Shown one piece after another: positions 23,334 through 31,652 of a stretch of DNA of 36,567 nucleotides. Numbering within the stretch: the first letter of the stretch is position 1; each line of letters begins with the position of its first letter. The position numbers and the translations under genes were made by a program. Source of the DNA: Syntrophaceae bacterium UBA6112 (lineage in GTDB: Bacteria; Desulfobacterota; Syntrophia; Syntrophales; UBA5619); the NCBI GenBank assembly GCA_002423465.1, contig DIWG01000001.1, positions 49,620 through 86,186 of the forward strand. Direction: 5' to 3'. The notes under the pieces were generated by a model. It searched no databases. It had not been told where the DNA came from and saw only the letters and a program-made list of their open reading frames with translations.

Positions 23334-23897
23334 CTACTTGTCCTGAAAGAATTTTTCAAAGAAATTCTGCCGCTTTTTCGGAATGAAAACCGAGCCGTCG
23401 TAATCGACGATCAGTTTCCCGTCGAGGTGGTCCAGCTCATGCTGAACAACGCGGGCGGCAAAATCGAGGTAGCGCTTGCTCACTTTTTTCCCCTCCGGAT
23501 CGCAAGCCCGGACCTTGATCTCCGGGTGGCGGCTGATCTCCACGCGGATCTCCGGACAGGATAGGCAACCCTCCTCACCGATGATCGGTTCCCCCCGCTT
23601 CTGTGTGATTCGGGGGTTGACGAGGATCTCGTAGTCTTCTTTTCTCGCGGCGGGGTCTTTTTCGTCGAAGTTCCGGGTGCGGAAGGCGATGATCCGCTTG
23701 CCGATCCCGATCTGCGGGGCGGCGAGCCCAACCGCGTCATCCCGCTCCAGGAAGGCCTCCGCCAGCGTCCGGATGGCACGTTTCGTTTCCGCGTTGAAGG
23801 GGACCGGCGTTTCGCTGCACGGCGTCCGCAGGATCCGGGTTTCCTCCTCGTTAAGCTGGTCCCCGTTCCAGAGGGTTAAAACTTTGTGATGGGACAT
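23334..23897 (-). CDS. def: Peptide deformylase
   Basis: A 187-residue iron or zinc enzyme that removes formyl from the N-terminal methionine of new proteins. All three motifs are present: AVGLAAPQIG (motif 1, first Gly replaced by Ala), EGCLSCP (motif 2, metal-ligand Cys) and VQHELDHLDG (motif 3, HExxH). The C-terminus after the motif is short and basic. The ATG at 23897 has GGAAGG directly upstream; another in-frame ATG five codons earlier has a weaker site. No fmt gene is next to it, so it may be an extra copy. Confidence 0.92.
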   Translation of the reverse strand: MSHHKVLTLWNGDQLNEEETRILRTPCSETPVPFNAETKRAIRTLAEAFLERDDAVGLAAPQIGIGKRIIAFRTRNFDEKDPAARKEDYEILVNPRITQKRGEPIIGEEGCLSCPEIRVEISRHPEIKVRACDPEGKKVSKRYLDFAARVVQHELDHLDGKLIVDYDGSVFIPKKRQNFFEKFFQDK

Positions 23898-24219
23898 TTT
23901 TCCTTCCTTCATTCCGCCCGCGAGCTCATTCCCCTATGCCTGCCGCCGGTATGCGAGCAAAGATGAAATGGTTTGTTCCTCCTCAGGATCGAAGATTCTC
24001 CGCAGCTTGCTGTGGAGGTCTTCATAATTTCTATGGTGTTGTATAACACCTCCCGGTATGGATTTCAAGGGATTCGCCAATTCGGTCCTTGCAGAATCCG
24101 GAAATGTCTGTTAATTTTCGAGCCGGTTCCTTTTTGGAGAAGAGCGGCGGCGAACGGTTTTACCGCTCCGGACGGCTTCGGGACTTTTTCCGGGAATCCT
24201 TTTTTAAGGATCGGCCACA
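23898..24219. other. Intergenic region with a palindrome
   Basis: There is no gene in this gap between the divergently transcribed deformylase and radical SAM genes. GGTGTT-gtat-AACACC (24035-24050) is a 6-bp inverted repeat overlapping a TATAAC that could serve as a -10. No good -35 is visible. It could be a regulator site for the radical SAM gene. Confidence 0.35.
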
Positions 24220-25467
24220 TTGATCAATTCCATGATTGCCGCCAGGGCGCGGCGCGAATTTGCCCGGGCAATGCGTTTCGAGGGCGGGGGCGTCCCCCAC
24301 GTACCTCCCCCCGGCGATACGCGACCCCGCCTCCTCTATCTCCATATCCCGTTCTGCGAGCGGCTCTGTCCCTACTGTTCCTTCAACCGCTTTGTCTTTG
24401 AGGAAAATCTCTGCCGCGACTACTTCCGGGCGCTTCGCAAGGAGTTGCTCCTCTACCGGGATCTCGGGTATGATTTCGGAGGGATCTACGTGGGAGGCGG
24501 GACGCCGACGGTCCTGATCGACGAGTTGGAAGAGACGATCGCGGTCGCGCGCGGGGCCTTTTCCATCCGGGAACTGTCGGTCGAGACGAACCCGAACCAC
24601 CTGACGGAAGATCGTCTGTCGGCCCTGCAACGGGCGGGCGTCGACCGCCTCTCCGTCGGCGTCCAGACCTTCGACGACGGCCTGCTCCAAAAAATGGACC
24701 GCTGCGAGAAGTACGGGAGCGGCGCGCAAATCGTGGAGAGGCTTCGGCAGACCCTCGGGCGGTTCGGAACGCTCAACGCCGACATGATCTTCAATTTTCC
24801 GGCGCAGACCCCCGGAATGATCGACCGCGATCTCGACACCCTGATGAAGATCGGCATCGACCAGATCACCTGGTACCCGCTGATGGTTTCGGATACGACC
24901 CGGAAGAAGGTGACGGAGACCCTGGGGCGCTTGGACGACCGTCAGGAGGAGCGGTTCTATCACCGGATCGTCGACCGCCTCGTCCCCGCATATCGGTTTT
25001 CCTCCGCCTGGTGCTTCTCGCGCAAGCCGGCGATGATCGATGAGTACATCGTCGATTACGACGAGTATGCCGGTCTCGGCAGCGGTTCCATCGGCTACCT
25101 GAACGGTGTCTGCTATGCGAATACCTTTGATGTTCGCGGCTACATCGCCCAGGTTGAACGGGGGGAACCGCCGCTTTCGGCCTCCCGCGACTTTTCAGTC
25201 CGGCAGCGGATCCGCTATGACTTTTTGATGAAGCTCTTCGGGACCCGCCTGAACGTCCCGGAGCTGCGGAAAAAGTACGGCGGCGCGTTTTGGCGTCTCC
25301 TCTGGCCGGACCTTACGGCCTTTTTTCTGACCGGGGCGCTGATGTGGCGGCCGCCGGAGATCGTCCTGACCAAACGGGGCCGGTATGCCTGGGTGGTCTT
25401 GATGCGGGAGTTCTTCACGGCGGTCAACAACTTCCGCGATTACTGCCGGGGAAGGATGGCGCCGTAA
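24220..25467 (+). CDS. Radical SAM protein, coproporphyrinogen III oxidase-like (HemN/HemW superfamily)
   Basis: A 415-residue protein. The radical SAM cluster motif is LHIPFCERLCPYCSFNRF (Cys46, Cys50, Cys53). GGIYVGGGTPTVL and SVETNPNHLTEDRLSALQ are the next family motifs, then LSVGVQTFDDGLLQKMDR and DMIFNFPAQTP. HemN enzymes have an extra Cys after the third cluster Cys; here it is Phe, which fits the HemW-like or heme-processing relatives rather than true coproporphyrinogen dehydrogenase. The C-terminal third (GSGSIGYLNGVCYANTFDV...) resembles the HemN accessory domain. The start is probably TTG at 24220 with AAGGA nine bases upstream; an ATG at 24232 is possible. The exact reaction is undecided. 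Confidence 0.8.
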   Translation: MINSMIAARARREFARAMRFEGGGVPHVPPPGDTRPRLLYLHIPFCERLCPYCSFNRFVFEENLCRDYFRALRKELLLYRDLGYDFGGIYVGGGTPTVLIDELEETIAVARGAFSIRELSVETNPNHLTEDRLSALQRAGVDRLSVGVQTFDDGLLQKMDRCEKYGSGAQIVERLRQTLGRFGTLNADMIFNFPAQTPGMIDRDLDTLMKIGIDQITWYPLMVSDTTRKKVTETLGRLDDRQEERFYHRIVDRLVPAYRFSSAWCFSRKPAMIDEYIVDYDEYAGLGSGSIGYLNGVCYANTFDVRGYIAQVERGEPPLSASRDFSVRQRIRYDFLMKLFGTRLNVPELRKKYGGAFWRLLWPDLTAFFLTGALMWRPPEIVLTKRGRYAWVVLMREFFTAVNNFRDYCRGRMAP

Positions 25468-25524
25468 GCCTGTTCTGCAGGGCGTTAGGCGACGTTTCGT
25501 CTGGTACAATTTCCGGAGATGATG

Positions 25525-28500
25525 ATGAGATATGATCGTGCCCAGCCGTTCATCAGCATTGTTAAAGTAGTGCTGCCGACTTTACTGATATTATTCTCCC
25601 TCGGTTCCTGTTTTCCCCCAGGAAAAAACGTAGGCAGATTGGACAGATTGGTTCGGGAGATGAACGATAAGGACCCGATCGTCAGAAGGCATGCCGCAGA
25701 TGTCCTCGGAGGGATGAAAGATGCCCCTGCCGTGGAACCCCTGATTGCGGCCTTGAAGGATAAAGACCCATCCGTTCGGGGAGGGGCTGCGGGTGCCCTT
25801 GGAAAGATCAAGGATGCCCGTGCGGTTGGGCCCCTGATTGCCGCCCTGAAGGATGAGAAATATAGTGTCCGAAGTGAGGCTGCAGGCGCCCTTGGAAGAA
25901 TGGGCATCCCTGCCGTGGAGCCCTTGATTGCGGCCCTGAAGGATCAAGACTCCGCTGTCCGAACCGAGGCTGCGGATGCCCTTGGAAAGATCAAGGATGC
26001 CCGTGCCGTTGAGCCCTTGATTGCCGTCCTGAAGGATAAAGACTCCTCTGCACGAAGCAGAGCTGCGGATGCCCTTGGAAGAATGGGCATCCCCGCCGTT
26101 GAGCCCTTGATTGCCGCCCTGAAGGATCAAGACTTCTCCATCCGGCGTGGGGCGGCAGGCGCCCTCGGCAAGATCAAGGATGTCCGTGCCGTTGAGCCTT
26201 TGATTGCCGCCCTGAAGGATGAAAACCATGGCGTCCGGCGTGAGGCCGCGGATGCCCTCGTCGGAATCGGTATCCCTGCCGTTGAGCCCTTGATTGCGGC
26301 CCTCAAGGATCAAGACTCCTCCGTCCGCCGTGGGGCTGCGGATGTTCTCGGAAGGATGAAGGATGCCCCTGCCGTTGAGCCCTTGATTGCGGCCCTCAAG
26401 GATAAAGGTTCATCCGTCCGGAGTGAGGCCGCGGATGCCCCTGGAGGGATGAAGGATGCCCTTGCCGTGGAACCCTTGATTGCGGCCCTCAAGGATAAGG
26501 ATGCATCTGTGCGAAGAGAGGCCGCGGATTCCCTCGGGAAAATAAAAGATGCGCGTGCCGTTGAGCCCTTGATTGCGGCCCTGAAGGATAAAGACCCCTC
26601 TGTCCGACGTGGGGCTGTGGATGCCCTCGGAAGGATGAAGGATGTCCGTGCGGTTGAGTCCTTGATTGCCGCCCTGAAGGATAAAGACTTGTCTGTCCGA
26701 AGCGGGGCGGCAGACACCCTCGGAGAAATCAAGGATGTCCGTGCGGTTGAGCCTTTGATTGCCGCCCTGGAGGATGAAAACTACAGCGTCCGGAGGAGCG
26801 TTGCGGATGCCCTCATCAGGCTGGGCACCCCCGGGGCCTTAGAGCCCTTGATTGCGGCCCTGAAGGATAAAAAACCATCTGTACGAAAAGAGGCCGCGGA
26901 TGCCCTCGGAAAGATCGTTAGGCCGTTGATTGCGGCCCTGAGGGATAAAGACGATTCTGCACGACGTGGGGCGGCAGACATCCTCGGAAGAATAGGCGCC
27001 ACTGCCGTTGAACCCTTGATGGCCGCCCTGAAGGATAAAGACTTGTCTATCCGAAGCGGGGCCGCCGACGCCCTTGTAAGAATGGGCGCCCCTGCCGTTG
27101 AGCCCTTGATTGTCGCCTTGAAGGATCAAGATTCCTCTGTCCGAAGCGGGGCTGCCGGCGCCCTCGGAAAGATAGAGGATGCCCGTGCTGTCGGGCCCTT
27201 GATTGCGGCCCTGAGGGATCGAGACTCCTCTGTCCGAAGCGGGGCTGCCAATGCCCTCAGAAGAATAGGCGCCCCTGCCGTTGAGCCCTTGATTGGAGCC
27301 CTGAGGGATCAAGACTCCTCTGTACGAACCGAGGCTGCAGCGGCTCTCGGAGAGATCAGGGATGCGCGTGCCGTTGAACCCTTGGCTGCCGCCCTGAAGG
27401 ATCAAGATTCCTCCGTACGAAGTTGGGCTGTGGATGCCCTTGGAAAGATGGAGGATATCCGTGCCGTTGAACCCTTGGCCGCGGCCCTGAGGGATCGAGA
27501 CCCCTCTGTCCGAAGCGGGGCTGCATCTGCCCTCGGAAAGATCAAGGATGCCCGTGCGGTTGAGCCCTTGATCACGGCCCTGAAGGATGAAAACTATCGT
27601 GTCCGAAGTGAGGCGGCCGCTGCCCTCGGAAAGACAAAGGATGGCCGTACGATTGAGCCTTTGATTGCCACATTGAAGGATCAAAACGCATCCGTCCAGA
27701 ATGGGGCCGCAGATGCCCTCGGAAATATAGGCCCCCCTGCCGTCGAACCCCTGATTGCCGCCCTGAAAGATAAAGACTCCTCTGTCCGAAGCGGGGCTGC
27801 GGGCGCTCTCGGCAAGATCCAGGATGCCCGTGCGGTTGGGCCCTTGATAGCGGCCCTGAAAGATGAAAACAACGGTGTCCGAAGGAACGTTGCAGATGCC
27901 CTCGGAAGGATAAAGGATGCCCGTGCAGTCGAGCCTTTGATTGCGGCTTTGCAGGATAAAGACTCGCCTGTCGGGAGCGCGGCTGCGGGCGCCCTCGGCA
28001 AGATCCAGGATGCCCGTGCGGTTGGGCCCTTGATTGCGGCCCTGAAGGAAAAGGACTCATCGGTGCGAACCGGAGCTATCGATGCTCTCGGTAGTATCGG
28101 CGTCCCCGCCGTGAAGCCATTGGTTGCGGCCCTGGAGGATAAAGACTCCTCCGTACGAAGCGGGGCTGCCGATGCCCTCGGAAAAACAAAGGATTCACGT
28201 GCGGTTGCGCCCTTGATCGCCGCCCTGAAGGATAAAGACCTATCGGTACGAAGCAGGGTAACCGATGCCCTCGGAAGTATCGGCGCCCCTGCGGTTGAGC
28301 CCTTGATTGCGGTCCTGAAGGATAAAGACTCCTCCGTACGAGGCGGGGTTTCGGGCGCCCTCAGAAAAATCGGCGCCCCTGCGGTTGAGCCCTTGATTGC
28401 CGCCTTGAATGACAATGACTTGTCTATAAGAATTGAGGCTGCGGTTGCCCTCGGCGAGATCAAGGATGCCCGTGCCGTCGAGCCCTTGATTGCGGCCCTG

Positions 28501-29031
28501 AAGGATCAGGACTTTTCCGTACGAAGCATGGTTGCCGGCATCCTCGGAAAGATGAAGGATGCCCGTGCGGTTGAACCCTTGATTGCCGCCCTGAAGGATG
28601 AAAATGATAGTGTCCGAAGGAATGCTGCAGATGCCTTCGCAAGTTTAGGCGCCCCTGCCGTTGAGCCATTGATTGCCGCCCTGAAGGATCAAGACTCTTC
28701 TATCCGAATTGGGGCGGCCGGCGCCCTCGGAAAGATGAAGGATGCCCGTGCTGTTGAACTCCTGGTTGCCGCCTTCAAGGATGAAAATATAGAGATCATC
28801 GCCGGCGCCTATTCATTTTTTATTCAAAAAGGCGCCTCGGGATCGGAGGATCTTCTGGGGAAGGCTTTGGATGATTATGGTAAGCGCATTCCACGGATGG
28901 CGCAAGATTTTCTAAATTGTGGCAATGATCCGTTGGCAAATGCCGCAAAAAAGTGGGCGCGTAAACATGGCCAGGATATGGATGTATCATCAGGCCATAT
29001 TGGCCCCAAATGGGGTAAATCATCGTATTGA
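25525..29031 (+). CDS. Giant HEAT-repeat lipoprotein
   Basis: A 1168-residue protein. A hydrophobic N-terminus with LLILFSLGSC gives a lipobox, so it is probably a lipoprotein. From about residue 40 to 1095 it is a run of about 35 HEAT (PBS-lyase-like) repeats with consensus AVEPLIAALKDKDSSVRSGAADALGKIKD. They come in two lengths: 31 residues when the join is KD-A-R-AVEPL, and 30 when it is GA-PAVEPL. The last about 65 residues (DLLGKALDDYGKRIPRMAQD...) are non-repetitive and polar. HEAT solenoids are protein-binding scaffolds. The third ATG (25525) is preferred because GGAG at 25515-25518 is six bases upstream of it. No partner gene is recognisable nearby. Confidence 0.85.
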   Translation: MRYDRAQPFISIVKVVLPTLLILFSLGSCFPPGKNVGRLDRLVREMNDKDPIVRRHAADVLGGMKDAPAVEPLIAALKDKDPSVRGGAAGALGKIKDARAVGPLIAALKDEKYSVRSEAAGALGRMGIPAVEPLIAALKDQDSAVRTEAADALGKIKDARAVEPLIAVLKDKDSSARSRAADALGRMGIPAVEPLIAALKDQDFSIRRGAAGALGKIKDVRAVEPLIAALKDENHGVRREAADALVGIGIPAVEPLIAALKDQDSSVRRGAADVLGRMKDAPAVEPLIAALKDKGSSVRSEAADAPGGMKDALAVEPLIAALKDKDASVRREAADSLGKIKDARAVEPLIAALKDKDPSVRRGAVDALGRMKDVRAVESLIAALKDKDLSVRSGAADTLGEIKDVRAVEPLIAALEDENYSVRRSVADALIRLGTPGALEPLIAALKDKKPSVRKEAADALGKIVRPLIAALRDKDDSARRGAADILGRIGATAVEPLMAALKDKDLSIRSGAADALVRMGAPAVEPLIVALKDQDSSVRSGAAGALGKIEDARAVGPLIAALRDRDSSVRSGAANALRRIGAPAVEPLIGALRDQDSSVRTEAAAALGEIRDARAVEPLAAALKDQDSSVRSWAVDALGKMEDIRAVEPLAAALRDRDPSVRSGAASALGKIKDARAVEPLITALKDENYRVRSEAAAALGKTKDGRTIEPLIATLKDQNASVQNGAADALGNIGPPAVEPLIAALKDKDSSVRSGAAGALGKIQDARAVGPLIAALKDENNGVRRNVADALGRIKDARAVEPLIAALQDKDSPVGSAAAGALGKIQDARAVGPLIAALKEKDSSVRTGAIDALGSIGVPAVKPLVAALEDKDSSVRSGAADALGKTKDSRAVAPLIAALKDKDLSVRSRVTDALGSIGAPAVEPLIAVLKDKDSSVRGGVSGALRKIGAPAVEPLIAALNDNDLSIRIEAAVALGEIKDARAVEPLIAALKDQDFSVRSMVAGILGKMKDARAVEPLIAALKDENDSVRRNAADAFASLGAPAVEPLIAALKDQDSSIRIGAAGALGKMKDARAVELLVAAFKDENIEIIAGAYSFFIQKGASGSEDLLGKALDDYGKRIPRMAQDFLNCGNDPLANAAKKWARKHGQDMDVSSGHIGPKWGKSSY
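25650..28800 (+). repeat. Tandem coding repeats of 90-93 bp
   Basis: The HEAT units are also near-identical as DNA. For example GGCAAGATCCAGGATGCCCG recurs exactly near 27811 and 28000 with the following bases. About 35 copies run head to tail without change of frame. Around 26915, one unit (DALGKI then VRPLIAAL) has lost about four codons. Confidence 0.85.
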
Positions 29032-29046
29032 AAAGATGGGTGAACC

Positions 29047-30480
29047 ATGGATGATCATCAGAAGGAACTGCTGAAGAACCTGCCGAAGATCGACGAGATG
29101 ATGCTCCGGATCGAAAAGAGGGAGAGTCTCGCCGGATTTCCGCGGGAGATCGTCAAGGAGGCGTGCCGGTCGGTCGTCGACGATCTCCGCGGCCGGATCC
29201 TGGCCGATCGGGGAAAGGGCGTTCCATTCCGCCTTCCGACGCCGGAGAAGGCGGCCGACCGGGCCGCGGAGATTGTCGAGGGCTATCGTTCCTACCGGCT
29301 CCGTCGGGTGATCAACGCGACGGGGGTGATCCTCCACACCAACCTTGGTCGCGCTCCCCTCTGCCGGGAGGCGATCGAACGGGTCGTCGAGGTCGCCCGG
29401 GGGTACTCCAACCTTGAATACGACCTGGAAAAGGGGGAGCGGGGGCTCCGCTACGACCATGTCCGGGGACTCCTCTGCGCCCTCTGCGGGGCGGAGGACG
29501 CCCTTGTCGTCAACAACAATGCCGCCGCGGTCCTGCTGGTCCTCAATGCGCTCGCCGAAGGGAAGGAGGCGATCGTCTCGCGGGGCGAGTTGATCGAGAT
29601 CGGCGGGGAGTTCCGCATCCCCGATGTGATGGAGAAGAGCGGCGCCCGGCTCCGGGAGGTGGGGACGACGAACCGGACGCGGCTTTCCGACTACGAACGG
29701 GCAATCGGTCCGGAGACGGGAATCATCCTCAAAGTCCACACGAGCAACTTCCGGATCATGGGGTTCACCGAAGAGGCGGATCCGGGCTCCCTCGTTTCCC
29801 TCGGGAAGAAGCACCATATCCCCGTCGTGGATGATCTGGGGAGCGGCTGCCTGATCGAACTGGACCGTTACGGCCTGGAGCGGGAGCCAACCGTCCGCGA
29901 CTGCCTTGCCGCGGGGGTGGACGTGGTCACCTTCAGCGGAGACAAACTCCTGGGCGGACCCCAGGCGGGCATCATCCTCGGCAAGCGTGCATTCCTGGAG
30001 AGGATCCGGCTAAATCCGCTGAACCGGGCGCTCCGGATCGACAAACTGACGCTGGCGGCCCTGGAGGCGACAATGGTGAAATACCTCCGGCCCGCGGAGG
30101 CGCTTGCCGATATCCGGGTCCTGCGGGCGCTGACGGAATCCTTTCCCGACGTGAAGAAGCGGGCGAAGCGGCTGGCGGCGATGCTCCGCCGCGCCCTGCC
30201 GGAGGGGTCGGAGGGGATGGATATCCAACTCGTAACCGGCGTTTCGATGGCCGGCGGCGGGTCGCTTCCCACGCGAGAGATCCCGACAATTCTCGTCGGC
30301 CTCCGGGTTGCGGGCCTCTCCGCAGCGGCGTTGGAGTCGAATCTCCGGCGGCGGGAGACGCCGGTCATCGTCCGGGTTGCCGCAGACCGGCTCCTGCTCG
30401 ATGTTCGGACGCTCGATCCGGAGGAGTTCGCCGAGATCCGCGACGCCCTCCGGGCCGTTCTGGTGGAAAGAAAAGCATGA
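29047..30480 (+). CDS. selA: L-seryl-tRNA(Sec) selenium transferase
   Basis: A 477-residue PLP enzyme that converts seryl-tRNA(Sec) to selenocysteinyl-tRNA(Sec). Family motifs: RRVINATGVILHTNLGRAPL, YSNLEYDLEKGERG, VNNNAAAVLLVLNALA, RGELIEIGGEFRIPDVM, KVHTSNFRIMGF and TFSGDKLLGGPQAG with the PLP lysine at residue 300. The length is normal. The start ATG follows the HEAT gene by 15 bp with only a weak GATGGG site. selB, selC and selD are not in the window. Its stop overlaps a short downstream reading frame. Confidence 0.95.
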   Translation: MDDHQKELLKNLPKIDEMMLRIEKRESLAGFPREIVKEACRSVVDDLRGRILADRGKGVPFRLPTPEKAADRAAEIVEGYRSYRLRRVINATGVILHTNLGRAPLCREAIERVVEVARGYSNLEYDLEKGERGLRYDHVRGLLCALCGAEDALVVNNNAAAVLLVLNALAEGKEAIVSRGELIEIGGEFRIPDVMEKSGARLREVGTTNRTRLSDYERAIGPETGIILKVHTSNFRIMGFTEEADPGSLVSLGKKHHIPVVDDLGSGCLIELDRYGLEREPTVRDCLAAGVDVVTFSGDKLLGGPQAGIILGKRAFLERIRLNPLNRALRIDKLTLAALEATMVKYLRPAEALADIRVLRALTESFPDVKKRAKRLAAMLRRALPEGSEGMDIQLVTGVSMAGGGSLPTREIPTILVGLRVAGLSAAALESNLRRRETPVIVRVAADRLLLDVRTLDPEEFAEIRDALRAVLVERKA

Positions 30481-30602
30481 GGGGTTTGATGGCGGACGGA
30501 TTCCTGTCTTCGGCTCAGAACGGGGAGCCGGGACAGAATTCCGTGCGGGAGTATCGAGAGGCTGGAACAGGGAATGGTGGTTGCCGCCCTGACGGAAGAT
30601 AA
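30477..30602 (+). CDS. Short ORF after selA, doubtful
   Basis: A 41-codon frame, MRGLMADGFLSSAQNGEPGQ onward, that overlaps the selA stop as ATGA; an internal ATG at 30489 has GAGGGG four bases upstream. No recognisable domain. It fills the gap between selA and the rluD-family gene and may simply be a leader or chance ORF. Confidence 0.2.
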   Translation: MRGLMADGFLSSAQNGEPGQNSVREYREAGTGNGGCRPDGR

Positions 30603-30614
30603 AACCGGGGGACG

Positions 30615-31649
30615 ATGATGGCGGGGGATAAAACGCGGGATCAGCCGAATGCGTCCGCCGACCATTGGATAGACATCGGCAAGCCGCTTGGGAGGCGGGT
30701 CTGCTTCACGGTCATGCCGGAGCAGTGCGGTCTCCGCCTGGACTTCTTTCTGACCGGCCGGGAAATCGGCCTTTCCCGCACCCAGGTCGGGCGAGTCATC
30801 GATGAGGGTCAAGTTCAGGTGAACGGCCGACCAGGCCGAGCCGGTCGGAAGCTCAAGACGGGGGATGCCGTGGTCATCGTTCTGCCGGCGGCGAGGCCTT
30901 CCGAGGTTATCCCCGAATCGATCCCCCTGAGGATTCTCTACGAAGATGCCTCCATCCTGGTCGTCGACAAGCCGGCGGGGCTGGTTGTCCACCCGGCGCC
31001 GGGCCATCCCGGCGGAACGCTGGTAAACGCCCTTCTTCACCACTGCCGGGACCTCTCGGGGATCGGAGGCGTCCTGCGTCCCGGGATCGTCCACCGTCTC
31101 GACAAGGAGACCTCCGGGTTGCTGGTGGCGGCCAAATCCGACGAGGCCCACCGGGGGCTCGCCGGACAGTTCAAGCGCCACGAGGTGAAAAAGACCTACC
31201 AGGCTCTCGTCTACGGTGAGCCGAAGACCGACAGTGGACGGATCGAGGCCGCCGTGGGACGCCACCCAACGGACCGGAAAAGGATGTCCACGCAGAGCCC
31301 CCGGGGGCGGTCGGCGGTGACCCTCTGGCGCGTCCGCGAACGCTTCGGCGTCGCGGCCCTGCTGGAGGTGGATATCGAGACGGGCCGGACCCATCAGATC
31401 CGCGTCCATCTGACGGAACTCGGCTATCCCGTCGTGGGGGACCGGGTCTACGGCGGCACCGGCCGGATCCGGACCGTCGGCGATCCATCCGCCCGCGCCC
31501 GGATGAAGGCGCTGGACCGCCAGGCTCTCCACGCCTGGCGTCTCGCCTTCACCCATCCCGTGACGGGAGAAAAGCTTCAGTTCGTCGCGCCCCTGCCGGA
31601 GGATATGGCCGGCCTCTGCGCGTTCCTCCGCGAGCGGGGAAAAGGATAA
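30615..31649 (+). CDS. rluD: RluD-family 23S rRNA pseudouridine synthase
   Basis: A 344-residue protein. An S4 RNA-binding domain at about 38-90 (LRLDFFLTGREIGLSRTQVG, then GQVQVNG) is followed by the catalytic domain. The motif GIVHRLDKETSGLLVAAK holds the catalytic Asp163. GRTHQIRVHLTELGYPVVGD is the second family motif. It isomerises uridine in 23S rRNA helix 69 or a related site. GGGGGA lies just upstream; two ATGs (30615, 30618) are possible starts. The RluD subfamily call is by similarity of layout; RluC-like or RluA-like roles cannot be excluded. pgeF follows 3 bp later. Confidence 0.88.
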   Translation: MMAGDKTRDQPNASADHWIDIGKPLGRRVCFTVMPEQCGLRLDFFLTGREIGLSRTQVGRVIDEGQVQVNGRPGRAGRKLKTGDAVVIVLPAARPSEVIPESIPLRILYEDASILVVDKPAGLVVHPAPGHPGGTLVNALLHHCRDLSGIGGVLRPGIVHRLDKETSGLLVAAKSDEAHRGLAGQFKRHEVKKTYQALVYGEPKTDSGRIEAAVGRHPTDRKRMSTQSPRGRSAVTLWRVRERFGVAALLEVDIETGRTHQIRVHLTELGYPVVGDRVYGGTGRIRTVGDPSARARMKALDRQALHAWRLAFTHPVTGEKLQFVAPLPEDMAGLCAFLRERGKG

Positions 31650-31652
31650 CCC

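Noticed and set aside
25482..25510. Promoter with TACAAT before the HEAT gene
   Set aside because: No usable -35, and the transcription start would fall on the ribosome site.
25591..28669. Several minus-strand frames with repeated GLNGxGI-type units
   Set aside because: They are mirror images of the HEAT repeats; their regularity comes from the repeat array itself.
25650..28800. CRISPR array
   Set aside because: The repeats are contiguous, coding, 90-93 bp long and have no distinct spacers.
30481..30614. A tRNA(Sec) or other tRNA after selA
   Set aside because: No acceptor/T-arm pattern or long variable arm could be found.
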